Counted from the stretch's first letter, positions 1-9,436 are shown. The stretch: DNA of 24,384 nucleotides from Prorocentrum cordatum (GCA_963575745.1 CAUYUJ010019280.1:66661-91044); one strand, 5' to 3'. The notes: generated by a model from the letters alone, not told the origin. Program-made: numbers and translations.

Positions 1-447
1 TTGCAGTGTTGTCCCGCCACAGGCCCCAGACGGGACGCCCTGGTTCTGCTGCCCACTTCCACCGAGCAGGCCAGCACGAGGCAGCCCATTGGAGCCCTCG
101 GCGCCACAGGCACCGAGACCCGTCGGACGTCGCGCTGCCCACCTCTCTCGGGGCGGAATCCCAGCTGAGGAACGTCACGCCAGCGTGTCCAGAACCTCCA
201 GGCCCACACGATGAGTCATCTCGTGGGTCTGGGAACGACCACGACCACGGCATCGTCCATGACGCATTCCAGGATGAACTGGCGACGCGGCGGCCCTGCT
301 CGACCACGCACGCCTGCGGGCACGCGTTCGACATGATTACCTTGACCTCGCCAAGGAAGTCGGGGCCAACCACGCTGCCGACGACGTCGACCCCCTTTAA
401 GGCCAATACAGATCCGGGGGCAATACGAAGGCACGGGCCCGGCGGCG

Positions 448-762
448 CTAGGGCCGCAAAGCCTGTCGGCGCGAGCTCCCGACTACAGGCCGCGAGACTG
501 ACGTCCGAGCTGGCGGGTCGTAGCCCGCGGCCCCTGGCTCGCCCCGCGAGGGTGCCCAGACGTCGGGGCTGACGAGCTGGATCTTCAACTCCTTGTACTC
601 GCGGCCGTCGGCGGCGCGGTCACCCTGGCCGTCGTTGCCCACCACCAGCAGCGCGAGCCGCTTGGGCGGCAGGCCCTTGGAGCGCGGCTGGCGCGCGCCG
701 AAGTCGTCGATAGGGGCGCACAAATGCCCGCTCGGCGGCGCCAAAGCCCCATGTGATCTCAT
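448..762 (-). pseudogene. Out-of-frame continuation of the retropepsin-like domain
   Basis: This minus-strand frame begins with a segment containing APPSGHL followed by CAPIDDF. In dinoflagellate copia-like polyproteins, as I know them, an APSGHL-type motif comes shortly after the FPGPGGY motif of the protease region. Here FPGPGGY lies in the neighbouring frame, so the reading frame changes near position 745, consistent with a small indel. The rest of the frame (KGLPPKRLALLVV onward) shows no domain I can name, and I find no intact integrase or reverse transcriptase core between here and the window start. The frame assignment is seen; the family is from memory and cannot be confirmed without a search. 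Confidence 0.5.
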
Positions 763-1318
763 AGCCGCCCGGCCCAGGGAAGGCGAGTCGCTCGCGGCCC
801 AAGCCTGTCTCTACCACCCCGCGACTGGACGGCATGGACCGCAGACCTAACTGGGCAGGGAGTTCAACGCCGGCCCCCTCCACGGCCAGAGCGGGCACGC
901 CGCCCTGACTTGTCGCACCATCGCGGAAACTCGTCTCGATGGGGCCATGAATCTCCCAGATCGCCACCTGCAGCCCGTTGCGAACTCCTGCTAAGATTAT
1001 TGGGGTTGACAATTTCTCCACGGAGGGCCGCGGCATCGCCCGCCAGGCCTCGTGGGCCAGATTCACGGCGAAACGCAGCGTCCACGCGTTCGCCCGGGCG
1101 CCGGAGTGGACCACGGCGCCTAGCAAGCCACCTGGTAGATAGGAGCTCGCCAGGTAGCGCGGCGAGCCGTTCGATGCACGCGAGCCTATACCCAACAAGG
1201 TCGGCCACCACGAGAGCGTCGGCCTCCATGGCGGCACGCGCAAGTCCAGTCGGGCGCCGCAGGGCGCCGCCGCGTCCACCGCGGACTCGAGGCTGGACGC
1301 GCTGCCGGGCGACTGCAC
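743..1318 (-). pseudogene. Retropepsin-like domain of a Ty1/copia-like retroelement, probably inactive
   Basis: The frame carries hydrophobic residues then VVHSGARAN (around 1115-1090), where a retropepsin would have Asp in the hhh-D-[ST]-G-[AS] motif. The Asp position is CAC (His) at 1106-1108. Further on come VEGAGVELPAQLGLRSM and then LAFPGPGGYEITWG, which closely match the ELPA-LGL-SM and FPGPGGY blocks I know from dinoflagellate copia-like polyproteins. A retropepsin would mature the Gag-Pol polyprotein inside virus-like particles. With the catalytic Asp replaced and the downstream block shifted out of frame, this copy is most likely dead. The upstream end at 1318 is only where the open frame begins. 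It lies downstream of the RING-like and zinc-knuckle segments on the same strand, the expected gag-to-protease order. Confidence 0.62.
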
Positions 1319-1327
1319 GAGGCCTGG

Positions 1328-1681
1328 CTAAGGCGTCCCAGGGCCAGGGGCCTGGTCGAGGAGACTGCGCGATGTCCTGCCGCGGCGGGGTCTCCTCCGG
1401 CACGCCCCCGCGCGCTGCCGAGTGGGCCGACGCCACCAGCACCGGACCCGTCGGCGCACGATCTGCGCCAACACAGCGGAGTCGGCGATGACGTCGGCCA
1501 GACCGCGGCACGCCTGACAGCACACCATCGGGTCTGTGTTCTGCACCAGCTGCAGATGGCATGCATGGCGCAAGATGCGACGGCACTGCAAGCGCACCAC
1601 CCTCTCGCCGCGATGGGAGGTCTCGAAGCAGACGGGGCACTCATCGTCGCCAGTGAAAACAGCGACCGGGGGGGTGCTCAA
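1328..1681 (-). pseudogene. Degenerate RING-like zinc finger of the retroelement
   Basis: Residues 15-60 of this 117-residue frame read CPVC, then VVRLQC, RRILRHAC and VCCQACRG. Spacing is C-x2-C-x14-C-x-R-x2-R-x2-C-x13-C-x2-C. This is the C3H2C3 RING-H2 pattern with Arg (both CGC) at the two positions normally taken by His. Neighbouring His residues (RHACH) are out of register. RING fingers bind two zinc ions and usually recruit E2 enzymes. I recall similar fingers in dinoflagellate copia-like polyproteins next to the zinc knuckle, which fits this context. After about residue 72 the frame becomes Arg-rich and unconvincing, so the real coding path probably shifts frame toward the protease block. 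A cellular degenerate RING gene is the alternative. Confidence 0.55.
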
Positions 1682-2592
1682 CAGGCGCTGCGGCCGGCAC
1701 AGGAGTTGACAGGTCTGTCCAACTCCGCGCGGCTTAACATGGCTGCTCGTCCTACGGCCGCAGGAACTTAAGTGCTAACTGCGCGCTGTGGAGCTCGTCG
1801 AGGCGCCGTCGCTGCGCGCAGTCGACGGCGGCGCCTACGTCGTGCCCGGATCGGCAAACCACATAACCACTCCCCCTGACGGCTGGCTCATGTCGACGGG
1901 GCCGTTATGGTTGAACGGACCCAGCTCCCGGGAAGAATCCGGCACTGGCGGCGACGCAACTGCCGGGGCGGGCCGAGGTGGCCACGTGGAACCCACGCGG
2001 GGCGATGACGCCGAGGCCGAGACCGACGGCACACACGCCCAGCTCGGCAATTGCACATCGGCAGGCGGAGCCTGAGGCGCGGCGACTCGCGCGTAACGGT
2101 CACTCACCCGATCGCGCTCATGAGCTCGACCCAATGGGAACGGACCGCCAACCCGCGCCCACCGCGGCGGCGTTGGTTGGTCGAGGTGGCCCCGGCGAAG
2201 CTGCCAGGGCCGTGGACGCCGACGGCGCGGCTGGCGCCGCTTCCACCGCCGCTGCCGCTCGGGCCGGCGACGCAGTCACGGGGGGCGCCAGATGCGGAGA
2301 GTCTTGCACGCGCTCATGAGGTCCGCCATCTCCCGTCGCAGTCGCCGCCGCTCGGCGTCACGAGAGTTCGGCGACGACAAGGACGAGAATCATGCACCAA
2401 CCCATCGCGACCACCGGCAACGGCCAACTTGTCGCTGCTGGGTGCCCCTAGTCATCCAAGCTGCGCACGCCCCCGGCGCGGGCCCCTGCTCGGATGGACC
2501 CGGCGGCCCCTGCTGCCCCTGAAGCGCACAGGGCGAGGACGTCGACTGCGGCGATTGCGCCGAGGCGCAAGCACCAAGGAAAGGGGCGCGCC
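1682..2592. other. GC-rich stretch without a supported gene
   Basis: About 900 bp between the RING-like segment and the zinc-knuckle frame. Both strands are open over 60-180 codons in several frames, as expected for GC-rich sequence, but the translations are Ala/Pro/Arg-rich with no motif I recognise. By position it could be the degenerate linker of the retroelement polyprotein. I see no repeat or RNA gene here. Confidence 0.5.
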
Positions 2593-2707
2593 CTAAGTTT
2601 GGTTGCGGCGCCGGGGGCAGTCGCGCACGAAACGCTCGTCGGAGTCGCACCCGCGGCATTTGAGACGCACCCCGGCAGGGCCCACGGGGTTGCTTTCTCG
2701 GCCCGAA
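2593..2707 (-). pseudogene. Gag-type CCHC zinc knuckle with Arg in place of His
   Basis: The frame ends at a TAG (2595-2593) and carries CRGCDSDERFVRDC at 2658-2617. The spacing is exactly C-x2-C-x4-[R]-x4-C. In retroelement Gag the ninth position is His; here it is Arg (CGT at 2634-2632, one base from CAT). CCHC knuckles of Gag bind the element's RNA for packaging. The text after the knuckle (P, then basic residues) is also Gag-like. The frame is short and ends eight residues later, so it is a remnant or one exon. It lies on the same strand as the RING-like and protease segments and upstream of them. Confidence 0.6.
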
Positions 2708-2957
2708 CGCGCGCCGCTGGCCCTGAACTCCCCCTTTATCTCGGCCTTTCAACATTCCTGGAAATCGTTTTCGGACCGGTCGGCCAGGAAGGCAAGGCAG
2801 CCATTGCCTTGGCCCCTTCTCTTCCGTCTCGACGACCCCCGGACGCTGGAGCGGTCGTTGAAACTGTGTCAGCGTGCTTCCTCCAAATATGCTTGCCCTA
2901 TAGGAGGTCTAACTCAAATCCGACTGATTGGCCCGTTCCCCGCCCGCCCCTAATCCC

Positions 2958-3095
2958 CATGGCCATGGCTATGCCAACGCCTATGCTTATGGCCCCCCCG
3001 AACTCATATGACTACGCCTGCGCCCATGCCTGCGCCTATGCCTACGCTCGCTTCCGCTTGATTGCTTCCACTTGCATGCTTGCGCTTGCTCGATT
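2958..3095. repeat. Degenerate 6 bp tandem repeat
   Basis: Hexamers such as GCCTAT, GCCTGC, GCCCAT and GCTTGC follow each other for about 140 bp. The plus strand reads as alternating Ala and Tyr/His/Cys, the minus strand as Gly-Ile/Met/Val alternations. It grades directly into a pyrimidine tract. Confidence 0.75.
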
Positions 3096-4104
3096 CTGCT
3101 CCTCCCGTCATCCCCCCGCCCTGCTCCCGCCCTCCTTTCGCCCTCCTCCCATCCTCCTCTCGTCCTCCTCCTGTTTTCCTACCTATATGGAACCAACGCT
3201 GGCTGATCTGGCGCGCTCGCAAACCTGGGAAAAGTGCAGGCCGCGCTGTTCCACTGGAACGTCGCGCAGCTCGGGGCCATCCGCAGCAATGTCTTCGCCG
3301 AATGAGCCGACGGCGTCGGCATCGGCGTCTGCGCCAACACCTTCTGCTGGGAACGCCCCCTGCGCTGGCGACGCCGCGCAGGCATAGCTGGCGGCTGCCG
3401 CGCCGGCGGGCCCAGCGCCACCCCCAACGCTGCCCGGCCCATGCCATCCCAGCCGACGCAGCTACAGCACCATAAGCTTCGCGGGCCTGCAGGCGCGCCG
3501 TTGAAAGCCTTTGGGCAGAAGGGACCGCCGCGGCGAACATCCTCGGCGACCCCTCCACCGCGTGCCCGAAGCGCCGCAGCTGGCCTACCACGTGCGCGAG
3601 CTGTACTGCGTTCGTGAGGTCCGTCATATGGTAGTGCTGGGAGATCGCGATCAGCTGGAAGTTCGGCATTCCGATGGCTCGCAGCAGGAAGAAACTGAGA
3701 CCTTCGTCGCCGATCACGAATTCAACAGGCAGCTGCGCCCGGCTGCTGAGGATGCCGAGCCGTGTGAGGAGGTTGTCACGCGCTCTCGCGGCAGTCTGTT
3801 GACTTTCATGAGTGCGGACGCTCCCGAAGCGCGCCCTCGCCACTGACCAGATCATCAATCCGCGCACCCATCTCTGGAAGGGCACCCGACCCTGCTGCTC
3901 GGGCCCCGCGGTGCAGGGGGGCGCACGTCGCTGCTGCCGCCGCCTGCGTCCACGCGGGAGATGCACCCGGCAATGGCAATCAAACCCACTCCGATGGCCC
4001 TCCATCCAGGGTGTAGTTCCCTCCGCGCATCGTAGAGGTGCTGGAGGCCGGGGATCCACCAGCGGCGCTGCTCGGGCAGGGTGCCTCCGAGCCACCGTGG
4101 ACAC
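3004..4104 (-). pseudogene. Unrecognised ORF with a capsid-like central segment, possibly the Gag part of the retroelement
   Basis: A 366-codon open frame. Only residues about 109-190 (about 3780-3540) look protein-like: an alpha-helical, low-bias stretch with RDNLLTRLGIL, VIGDEGLSFFLLRAIGMP, ISQHYHMTDLTNAVQLAHVV and GQLRRFG. Before it the sequence is Pro/Arg-rich; after it the frame turns into Arg-rich and Gly/Lys-rich low complexity that is the reverse of the pyrimidine and hexamer repeats, so the 3' half is not believable coding sequence. Being on the same strand and upstream of the CCHC knuckle, the helical part would fit the capsid domain of a copia-like Gag. That is inference from position and helix-rich composition only. 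A fragment of an unrelated host gene is the alternative. Confidence 0.35.
3096..3180. repeat. CTCC-rich polypyrimidine tract
   Basis: The plus strand is almost entirely C and T with degenerate CTCC/CCTC units, following the 6 bp repeat. Confidence 0.7.
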
Positions 4105-4295
4105 TTACGCCAGACGAGTGCCTCCTCATCTGCGTAATGGGCGCATGCTTCCGTCGCGTAGCAGTGGCGCTCTCGGCGCTCGGACAATCCCGCGACACAT
4201 TGTCACTGTATCGAATACCGCCAACTGCGCGGTCGTCACGAGGAGTGCGCATCGGGACCCGCTCGTGCCAGGCTGCAGCAAATGCACGGGCACGA

Positions 4296-4961
4296 CTAAA
4301 GGTCATGTACCAAGAGATCGAAGACGTTATCCCCTGGACCGCTGGTAAAACAACCACCAAGCCATCCGTTGCCTCCATGCTCTTCTCTGCCTGCACATCC
4401 CCAAGGTTCTGGCGACACAGTCACCAAGAGCTCGAGACCTTTGACCGACACAGTAGATGTCAACGCTGTATCGAGCAAGTGTGCAACATTCGTGGTTCTT
4501 CCCACACACCGATGTAACAAAAGCATCGGGTCCGCGAACTGCGCCGACACAGTTTGCGCAAGCAAGGGAACGATCTCCGCGAGAGTTGGCACGTGGCCGG
4601 GGCCCTTGAAAGTCTCGTTCGCGTACTTGTGGTGGTACTGTTGGTGCACGTTCCACGTCACTGGTCCTGGAGGCGGAAGGGCGACTGCCCCGAAGGTGAC
4701 CAAGTAGAAATGCACGAACGCGATGGAGGCGCAGGACCCGCGTGGTGGACAGCTGATTGTATGAGCGCGGTCATCAAGACGATGTAGAATTGGAGCGTGT
4801 GCAATCGATGCGAGGCGAAAGCGAGAAGCCATTGCGGCCGTGGTGTTGGAGCCGATGCTCCGACACCAACTAGAGAAATTGATGTACAACGCGAGTATGA
4901 AAGCGGACCTGTTTTTCCGGTGGACGGAAAAAAACGATGAGTGCGACAATAACACGGGCAC
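4296..4961 (-). CDS. Hypothetical protein fragment
   Basis: A 221-codon open frame whose middle looks protein-like rather than low complexity: a hydrophobic stretch ASIAFVHFYLVTFGAVAL, then TWNVHQQYHHKYANE, then a helical part with GHVPTLAEIVPLLAQTVSAQ. The HQQYHHKY cluster has spaced His residues but does not match a desaturase or hydroxylase box with confidence. No signal peptide is clear at the given start, which may not be real. Base composition here is less GC-rich than upstream. A neighbouring frame at 3980-4396 also reads plausibly, so exons or a decayed coding region are possible. I do not recognise the family. Confidence 0.3.
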   Translation of the reverse strand: MPVLLSHSSFFSVHRKNRSAFILALYINFSSWCRSIGSNTTAAMASRFRLASIAHAPILHRLDDRAHTISCPPRGSCASIAFVHFYLVTFGAVALPPPGPVTWNVHQQYHHKYANETFKGPGHVPTLAEIVPLLAQTVSAQFADPMLLLHRCVGRTTNVAHLLDTALTSTVSVKGLELLVTVSPEPWGCAGREEHGGNGWLGGCFTSGPGDNVFDLLVHDL

Positions 4962-5096
4962 GGTACACTGATCAGGCCTTGACCAAGAACAACGGCGGGC
5001 TCAGGCAACGATGGGGTGAAATGGGCAGAGCGGGTACCGTTCGAGCAGAAGGGCCAGCATCGTATAATCAGCGGCTGGGTACGCACACCATCCCGC

Positions 5097-5150
5097 CACG
5101 CTCGCCGCATGCGAAAACCTGCACAAAACCCTTGGCGCACATATCTGGAT
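5097..5150 (+). repeat. Short copy of the 23.7 kb dispersed repeat
   Basis: CGCATGCGAAAACCTGCAC here matches CGCATGCCAGAACCTGTCA near 23715, with about 30 of 36 positions shared including a following CTTGG. The plus-strand readings are also alike (HAKTCTKPL against HARTCQKTL). Confidence 0.5.
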
Positions 5151-5165
5151 AGCGTCTCCTGCCCT

Positions 5166-6030
<865 letters not shown>

Positions 6031-6235
6031 GCGCCTGTTCACGCTTGCTCCGAAGCAGCCCCCTATCAGCCCCGCGGCGCGCGGCAGTCTATGAAGAGAA
6101 GGCCGCGCCCTGCGCTACACATGGCTGCATAGGAATGAGTCCGTTGCCAGGACAATTGCTTGTTGCTCTTTTACCTTCGGCGCATACCGCTACCGTGCCT
6201 GAGTTGGATACCTGTAGGGATCTCTTGGAAAGCTT
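6031..6235. other. Unassigned sequence
   Basis: No motif, repeat or convincing ORF between the Cys-repeat array and the GGCCTCTTGG array. Confidence 0.5.
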
Positions 6236-6790
6236 CTCGGGCCCCTTCTGGAGCGAGGTTTGAAGCTCATTGGGTCGCGGGGGCCGTTTTCGGGGCCTCG
6301 TGGGGCCTCTTTGGAGCCCTTGGGGGCCTCTTGGGGGCCTGCTGGCAGCCTCGGAGCCCACTTGTGGCGGAGGGCTCGAAATGTCAGCTTGAGTTCTCTC
6401 TCTTGGACCCCTCTTGGGGCCCTCTTGGGCCGTCTTGGGCGCCTCTTGAAACGTCGTGGGGGCCTCTTGGGCCGCCCTGGGGCCCTCATGGGGGCCGCTC
6501 GAGCCGTCCTGGGGGGTCTCTTGGGTCGCCCTGGACGTTGTTGTCAAGACCCAAAGCGCGAGCATGCCAGAGATGCGCGCTTCCCCTAAAGGGAAAATAG
6601 AGCAATGTTGGACTCCTGGGGCCCTCTTGCGGAGCATCTTGGAGGTTTCTCAAATCGTCTCCGGTGCCTCTTGTTTTTTCTTTCTTTTTTTGTCAACCTT
6701 CCCCAGTGGAAAGGTTCAGGTTCTCATTGAGAGGCCTCGTGGGCCGTTTTGAGGCCACCTTTGGGGCGTCGACGGCCCTTTGGGCCGCTC
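6236..6790 (+). repeat. Degenerate GGCCTCTTGGG array
   Basis: Many spaced copies of GGGCCTCTTGG, GGGCCGTCTTGGG and GGGGCCCTCTTGGG at roughly 12-30 bp intervals, interrupted by unique segments such as 6545-6610. The minus strand reads PRGPQEAPKGSKEAPRGP and similar. The same motif occurs in reverse complement at 14390-14860. Confidence 0.7.
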
Positions 6791-6850
6791 CGGTCGTTCG
6801 GTGTGTACCCTCTCCTGCCCTTCTTTTTGAGCCGCCCGGTGCCGAAAATT

Positions 6851-7059
6851 TGGACGCCCGAAATGGGTACGGAAAGAATGGATACGATGCCCAACAACAA
6901 ATGTTGTCCCAAACCAACAGCGGCCGCTGTTGGGCAAGCGGCCTTCTGTCTCGAATGGACACAGGCCGCGGCGGCGCGGACAGCGAGTCCTGTTCGAAAG
7001 GAACAGGAACTGCTGTTGGGCATCGTACTCATTCTTTCCGTACCCATTTCGGGCGTCCA
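6851..7059. mobile_element. Inverted-repeat element F2, copy 1 (MITE-like)
   Basis: The termini 6851-6896 and 7014-7059 are 46 bp inverted repeats differing at two positions; both start TGGACGCCCGAAATGGG inward. The interior contains a perfect palindrome (6914-6933). A second copy in the same orientation lies at 19714-19922. The length of 209 bp, lack of coding capacity and long terminal inverted repeats fit a non-autonomous DNA transposon. I could not find a clear target-site duplication. Confidence 0.85.
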
Positions 7060-7326
7060 GAGAAGAGAGGAGGGGAAGAAGGAGAATCCGGGAGGGTGGG
7101 CCGGCCCAGGGGCCGAGCCCAGAATGCCATGGCACACGATGCGCTGCGGCCACGGTATCGCGCACACGCGTGTCCACCGCAGCACCTGGAGACTCGAATG
7201 GGGAAGACTTACGCACGCTCCCGAAGCCCGCAGGCTTGCGCAAGGTGCTCCTCGACATCAAGCTCCACTCCGGCAAGCACTCTGGACTCCGGCAGCACTG
7301 AGCGTGCCAATTCGACGCTGTCGTAT
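7060..7326. other. Unassigned sequence after F2
   Basis: Open in several frames. One plus frame reads LRTLPKPAGLRKVLLDIKL and stops at 7301, but I cannot support a gene. Confidence 0.4.
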
Positions 7327-7432
7327 ACCGCGCCTCCCTGTGCCGGTAGGGCTGCAGCGATGCCAACTCCCACCTACACATCAAGCCCACGCTTGCTCCA
7401 GGCGCGCTAAGATCCCACCACGAGACACGAAG
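7327..7432 (+). repeat. Direct repeat, left copy
   Basis: Shares GCGCCTCCCTGTGC, AGGGCTGC-GCGATGCCAAC and CTACACA with 7678-7815 in the same order and orientation. Both end in a degenerate CGAGACACGAAGC / CGACACGCGAAGC segment. The F1 copy at 7453 lies between them. Confidence 0.7.
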
Positions 7433-7452
7433 CACGTGGCGGGCTAGTAATT

Positions 7453-7590
7453 TTGGGTCGGGCCTGTCCCCTACAGAGGGATTTTGGGCAAAAAATGAAA
7501 GTCCCAAGCTGCTCAAAAATAGTCAAAAAAACCAAACGGTTTTTGACTATTCTTGAATATTCATCCTGTAGAGGGACAGGCCCGACTTAA
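7453..7590. mobile_element. Inverted-repeat element F1, copy A
   Basis: 138 bp. The left end TTGGGTCGGGCCTGTCCC and the right end, read inward, TTAAGTCGGGCCTGTCCC match over about 24 bp including CTACAG. It is flanked by TAGTAATT (7445-7452) and TAGTCATT (7591-7598), 7 of 8 identical, a likely target-site duplication. The interior holds a second hairpin (ATAGTCAAAAA against TTTTTGACTAT). There is no ORF. Confidence 0.85.
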
Positions 7591-7677
7591 TAGTCATTCG
7601 AGCCAGCGCATTTGGCCGCATTGGATTGGCATCGGAGCCCGGACGTACTGAATTTATCACACATTCACACTCTACGA

Positions 7678-7815
7678 GAGCGCCTCCCTGTGCTGTGAGG
7701 GCTGCGGCGATGCCAACCGCCAGCTACACACATCAGGCCCGCATGGCTCCCCCCCGAGCCAGTCTAGAGAGCAGAAAACCCACCCTCATAACAATCACCC
7801 CGACACGCGAAGCCG
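7678..7815 (+). repeat. Direct repeat, right copy
   Basis: Second copy of the segment at 7327-7432, with a longer middle part. Confidence 0.7.
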
Positions 7816-7960
7816 TCTGGTAAAAACTAATCCAGAGAAGAAAGCGAACAGGGCGGGGCTGTTTCGTCAACGCCAATTGTCGGGTCCAGGAAGCTTTTCC
7901 CCCCCTGAGCCAGTCACCTCCCCTTGGCGGCGCGCACAAGGGGGTGGGGGGAGGGAGGAG

Positions 7961-8057
7961 AGCTTCTCAGAAGGAGGCTGCTTCTTAGAAGGCGCCGGCC
8001 TCACATCTATAGATGAGGCCCGCGCCTCCCAAGAAGCAGGGGTGCTTCTAAGAAGCC
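7961..8057. repeat. Fold-back hairpin centred at 8010
   Basis: CTGCTTCTTAGAAGGCGC and the following bases pair with the reverse complement of the segment ending CCAAGAAGCAGG over about 32 bp, meeting at CTATAG (8008-8013). Outer copies of the palindrome CTTCTNAGAAG add a second stem. The arms are adjacent, so extrusion as a cruciform or transcription as a hairpin is possible. Confidence 0.8.
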
Positions 8058-8165
8058 CCCCCCCCTCCCCCAAAACCCCCTCTGCGCGTGGCTGAGGTCC
8101 CCCCACGGCGATCCTCTCTCGTCGGCCTCTCTCTCTCTCTCTCGGGGGCGAGCCAGGCAGCCCCC

Positions 8166-8228
8166 GGGCGAGGCGCGGCTGCTGGAGACGAACACGCCCG
8201 AGGCTGGAAACACCGCCGAGAATCGGTG
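8166..8228 (+). repeat. Dispersed repeat, copy 1
   Basis: GGCGAGGCGCGGCTGCTGGA and the following CCCGAGGCTG, AAAC and CCGCCG match 19155-19216 in order and orientation. Confidence 0.65.
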
Positions 8229-8248
8229 CGAACGTCCGACGCTGCACA

Positions 8249-8356
8249 AGTGGGGGCGCGCAAACATGGATCGGGAAGGTGCCCTCCCCCAAATGCGGCC
8301 GGTGCCGCCTCGCTCGGCGGCGGAAATCGCCCTCTTGATCCATGTTCGCGATCGCT
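8249..8356. mobile_element. Small inverted-repeat element with CATGGATC termini, copy 1
   Basis: The left end GCGCAAACATGGATC is matched inverted by GATCCATGTTCGCG at the right end. The core CCAAATGCGGCCGGTG-CGCCTCGCTCGGCGGC is shared with the longer copy at 19497-19653. It is non-coding and MITE-like. Confidence 0.65.
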
Positions 8357-8380
8357 TGAGACAAGCGCGTTCTACTACTC

Positions 8381-8540
8381 TTAGGTCGGGCGTGTCCCCC
8401 TACGGGCGGATGTTTGGACGAAACATAAAAAAGTCACAAAATAATCAGACACGGTCAAAAGCAGTCGAAAAATCGTCCCCTGACTGTTTTTGTCTGACCA
8501 CTCTTGAATACTCGCCCTGTCGAGGGACACGCCCGACTTG
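8381..8540. mobile_element. Inverted-repeat element F1, copy B
   Basis: 160 bp. The left end TTAGGTCGGGCGTGTCCC and the right end, read inward, TCAAGTCGGGCGTGTCCC match. Flanks TACTACTC (8373-8380) and CACTACTC (8541-8548) agree at 7 of 8 positions. Confidence 0.87.
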
Positions 8541-8715
8541 ACACTACTCGCAGAGGAACTGATGGCAAATGGTCTGGATCCGCCGAGCGGGACCCACGGT
8601 CCATCACATCGAGGAAAGCCCGTGTGCTCTCTGACGTCTCCGAACGGGCTCTTATGCGAGCAGCGGAGCGCGCTCGGCGAGACCGCCTCCCACCTCGATT
8701 CCGAGAAAGTCGTCC

Positions 8716-8791
8716 CCCTCCTCCTCCTCCTCCTCCTCCTCCTCCTCCTCCTCCTCCTCCTCCTCCTCCTCCTCCTCCTCCTCCTCCTCCT
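8716..8791. repeat. CTC trinucleotide tract
   Basis: Perfect CTC/CCT repeat on the plus strand, about 76 bp. It reads as poly-Leu, poly-Pro or poly-Ser in the three frames. Confidence 0.97.
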
Positions 8792-8868
8792 GCGGGTGCC
8801 GTCAGTCGGCGGCGAGCGAGGGAGGGAAGTGAGAAGGGGAAAACCTTCTCAGAAGGTCTAGGCCACCC

Positions 8869-9089
8869 AGATGGGGTGGGAGTAGGTGGGGTCGGAGGAT
8901 CGCGCCGCATCGCCGATGCATCGGCGATGCGGCTCGATGCGGAGCCCGATTTGCTTCGCATCGACGTCGCCGATGCATCGCCGACGTCGGCGATGCGTCG
9001 CTGATGCATCGCCGATGCATCGCCGATGCATCGCCGATGTATTGGCTATGCGGTGAGATCCTCCGACCCCATCTTCTCGGACCCCATCT
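8869..9089. repeat. Large inverted repeat enclosing CATCGCCGATG palindromes
   Basis: Arms 8869-8917 and 9041-9089 pair over 49 bp at about 80 percent (shared AGATGGGG, GGGGTCGGAGGATC, CCGCAT). The 123 bp spacer is built from repeated CATCGCCGATG and CGATGCATCG units, many of them self-complementary. Related palindromes occur at 9865-9990. Confidence 0.8.
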
Positions 9090-9099
9090 AGTAGGCCTC

Positions 9100-9240
9100 T
9101 AGAAGGCGGCGGGAGTTCTCAGAAGCCCTGGCGCCTTCTGAGAGGCTTCTTCTGTGTCTTAGGGGAGGGCATAGAAAACTTCTCAGAGGGGGGCACTTGC
9201 GAGCCTTCTGAGAAGGCCCGCTCCTTCTCACTTCCCCCCA
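9100..9240. repeat. Cluster of CTTCTNAGAAG palindromes
   Basis: CTCAGAAG/CTTCTGAG pair around 9115-9145, and CTTCTCAGA pairs with CCTTCTGAGAAGG at 9180-9215. The same 11 bp palindrome occurs at 7963, 7981, 8044 and 8846. Confidence 0.65.
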
Positions 9241-9245
9241 GGCGA

Positions 9246-9436
9246 GGAGGAGGAGGAGGAGGGGGAGGAGGAGGAGGAGGAGGANNNNNNNNNNNNNNNN
9301 NNNNNNNNNNNNNNNNNNNNNNNNNNNNNNNNNNNNNNNNNNNNNNNNNNNNNNNNNNNNNNNNNNNNNNNNNNNNNNNNNNNNTCCTCCTCCTCCGCCT
9401 CCTCCTCCGCCTCCTCCTCCTCCTCCTCCTCGTCCA
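9246..9436. repeat. GGA tract and TCC tract around a 100-N assembly gap
   Basis: GGA units run up to 9284, N fills 9285-9384 and TCC units follow to about 9432. The polarity flips across the gap. A gap of exactly 100 N usually means unknown size. The translated frames here are not genes. Confidence 0.95.

Noticed and set aside
6-572. 188-codon plus-strand ORF at the window start
   Set aside because: It is antisense to the retroelement remnant, Arg/Pro/His-rich and without motifs; typical of chance open frames in GC-rich DNA.
4296-4961. Fatty-acid desaturase/hydroxylase based on the HQQYHHKY cluster
   Set aside because: Only one His cluster is present; the other required boxes and the membrane layout are missing.
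8504-9004. ORFs with poly-Pro or poly-Leu runs as signal or membrane proteins
   Set aside because: The runs come from the CTC tract at 8716-8791 and the flanks are F1 and inverted-repeat sequence.
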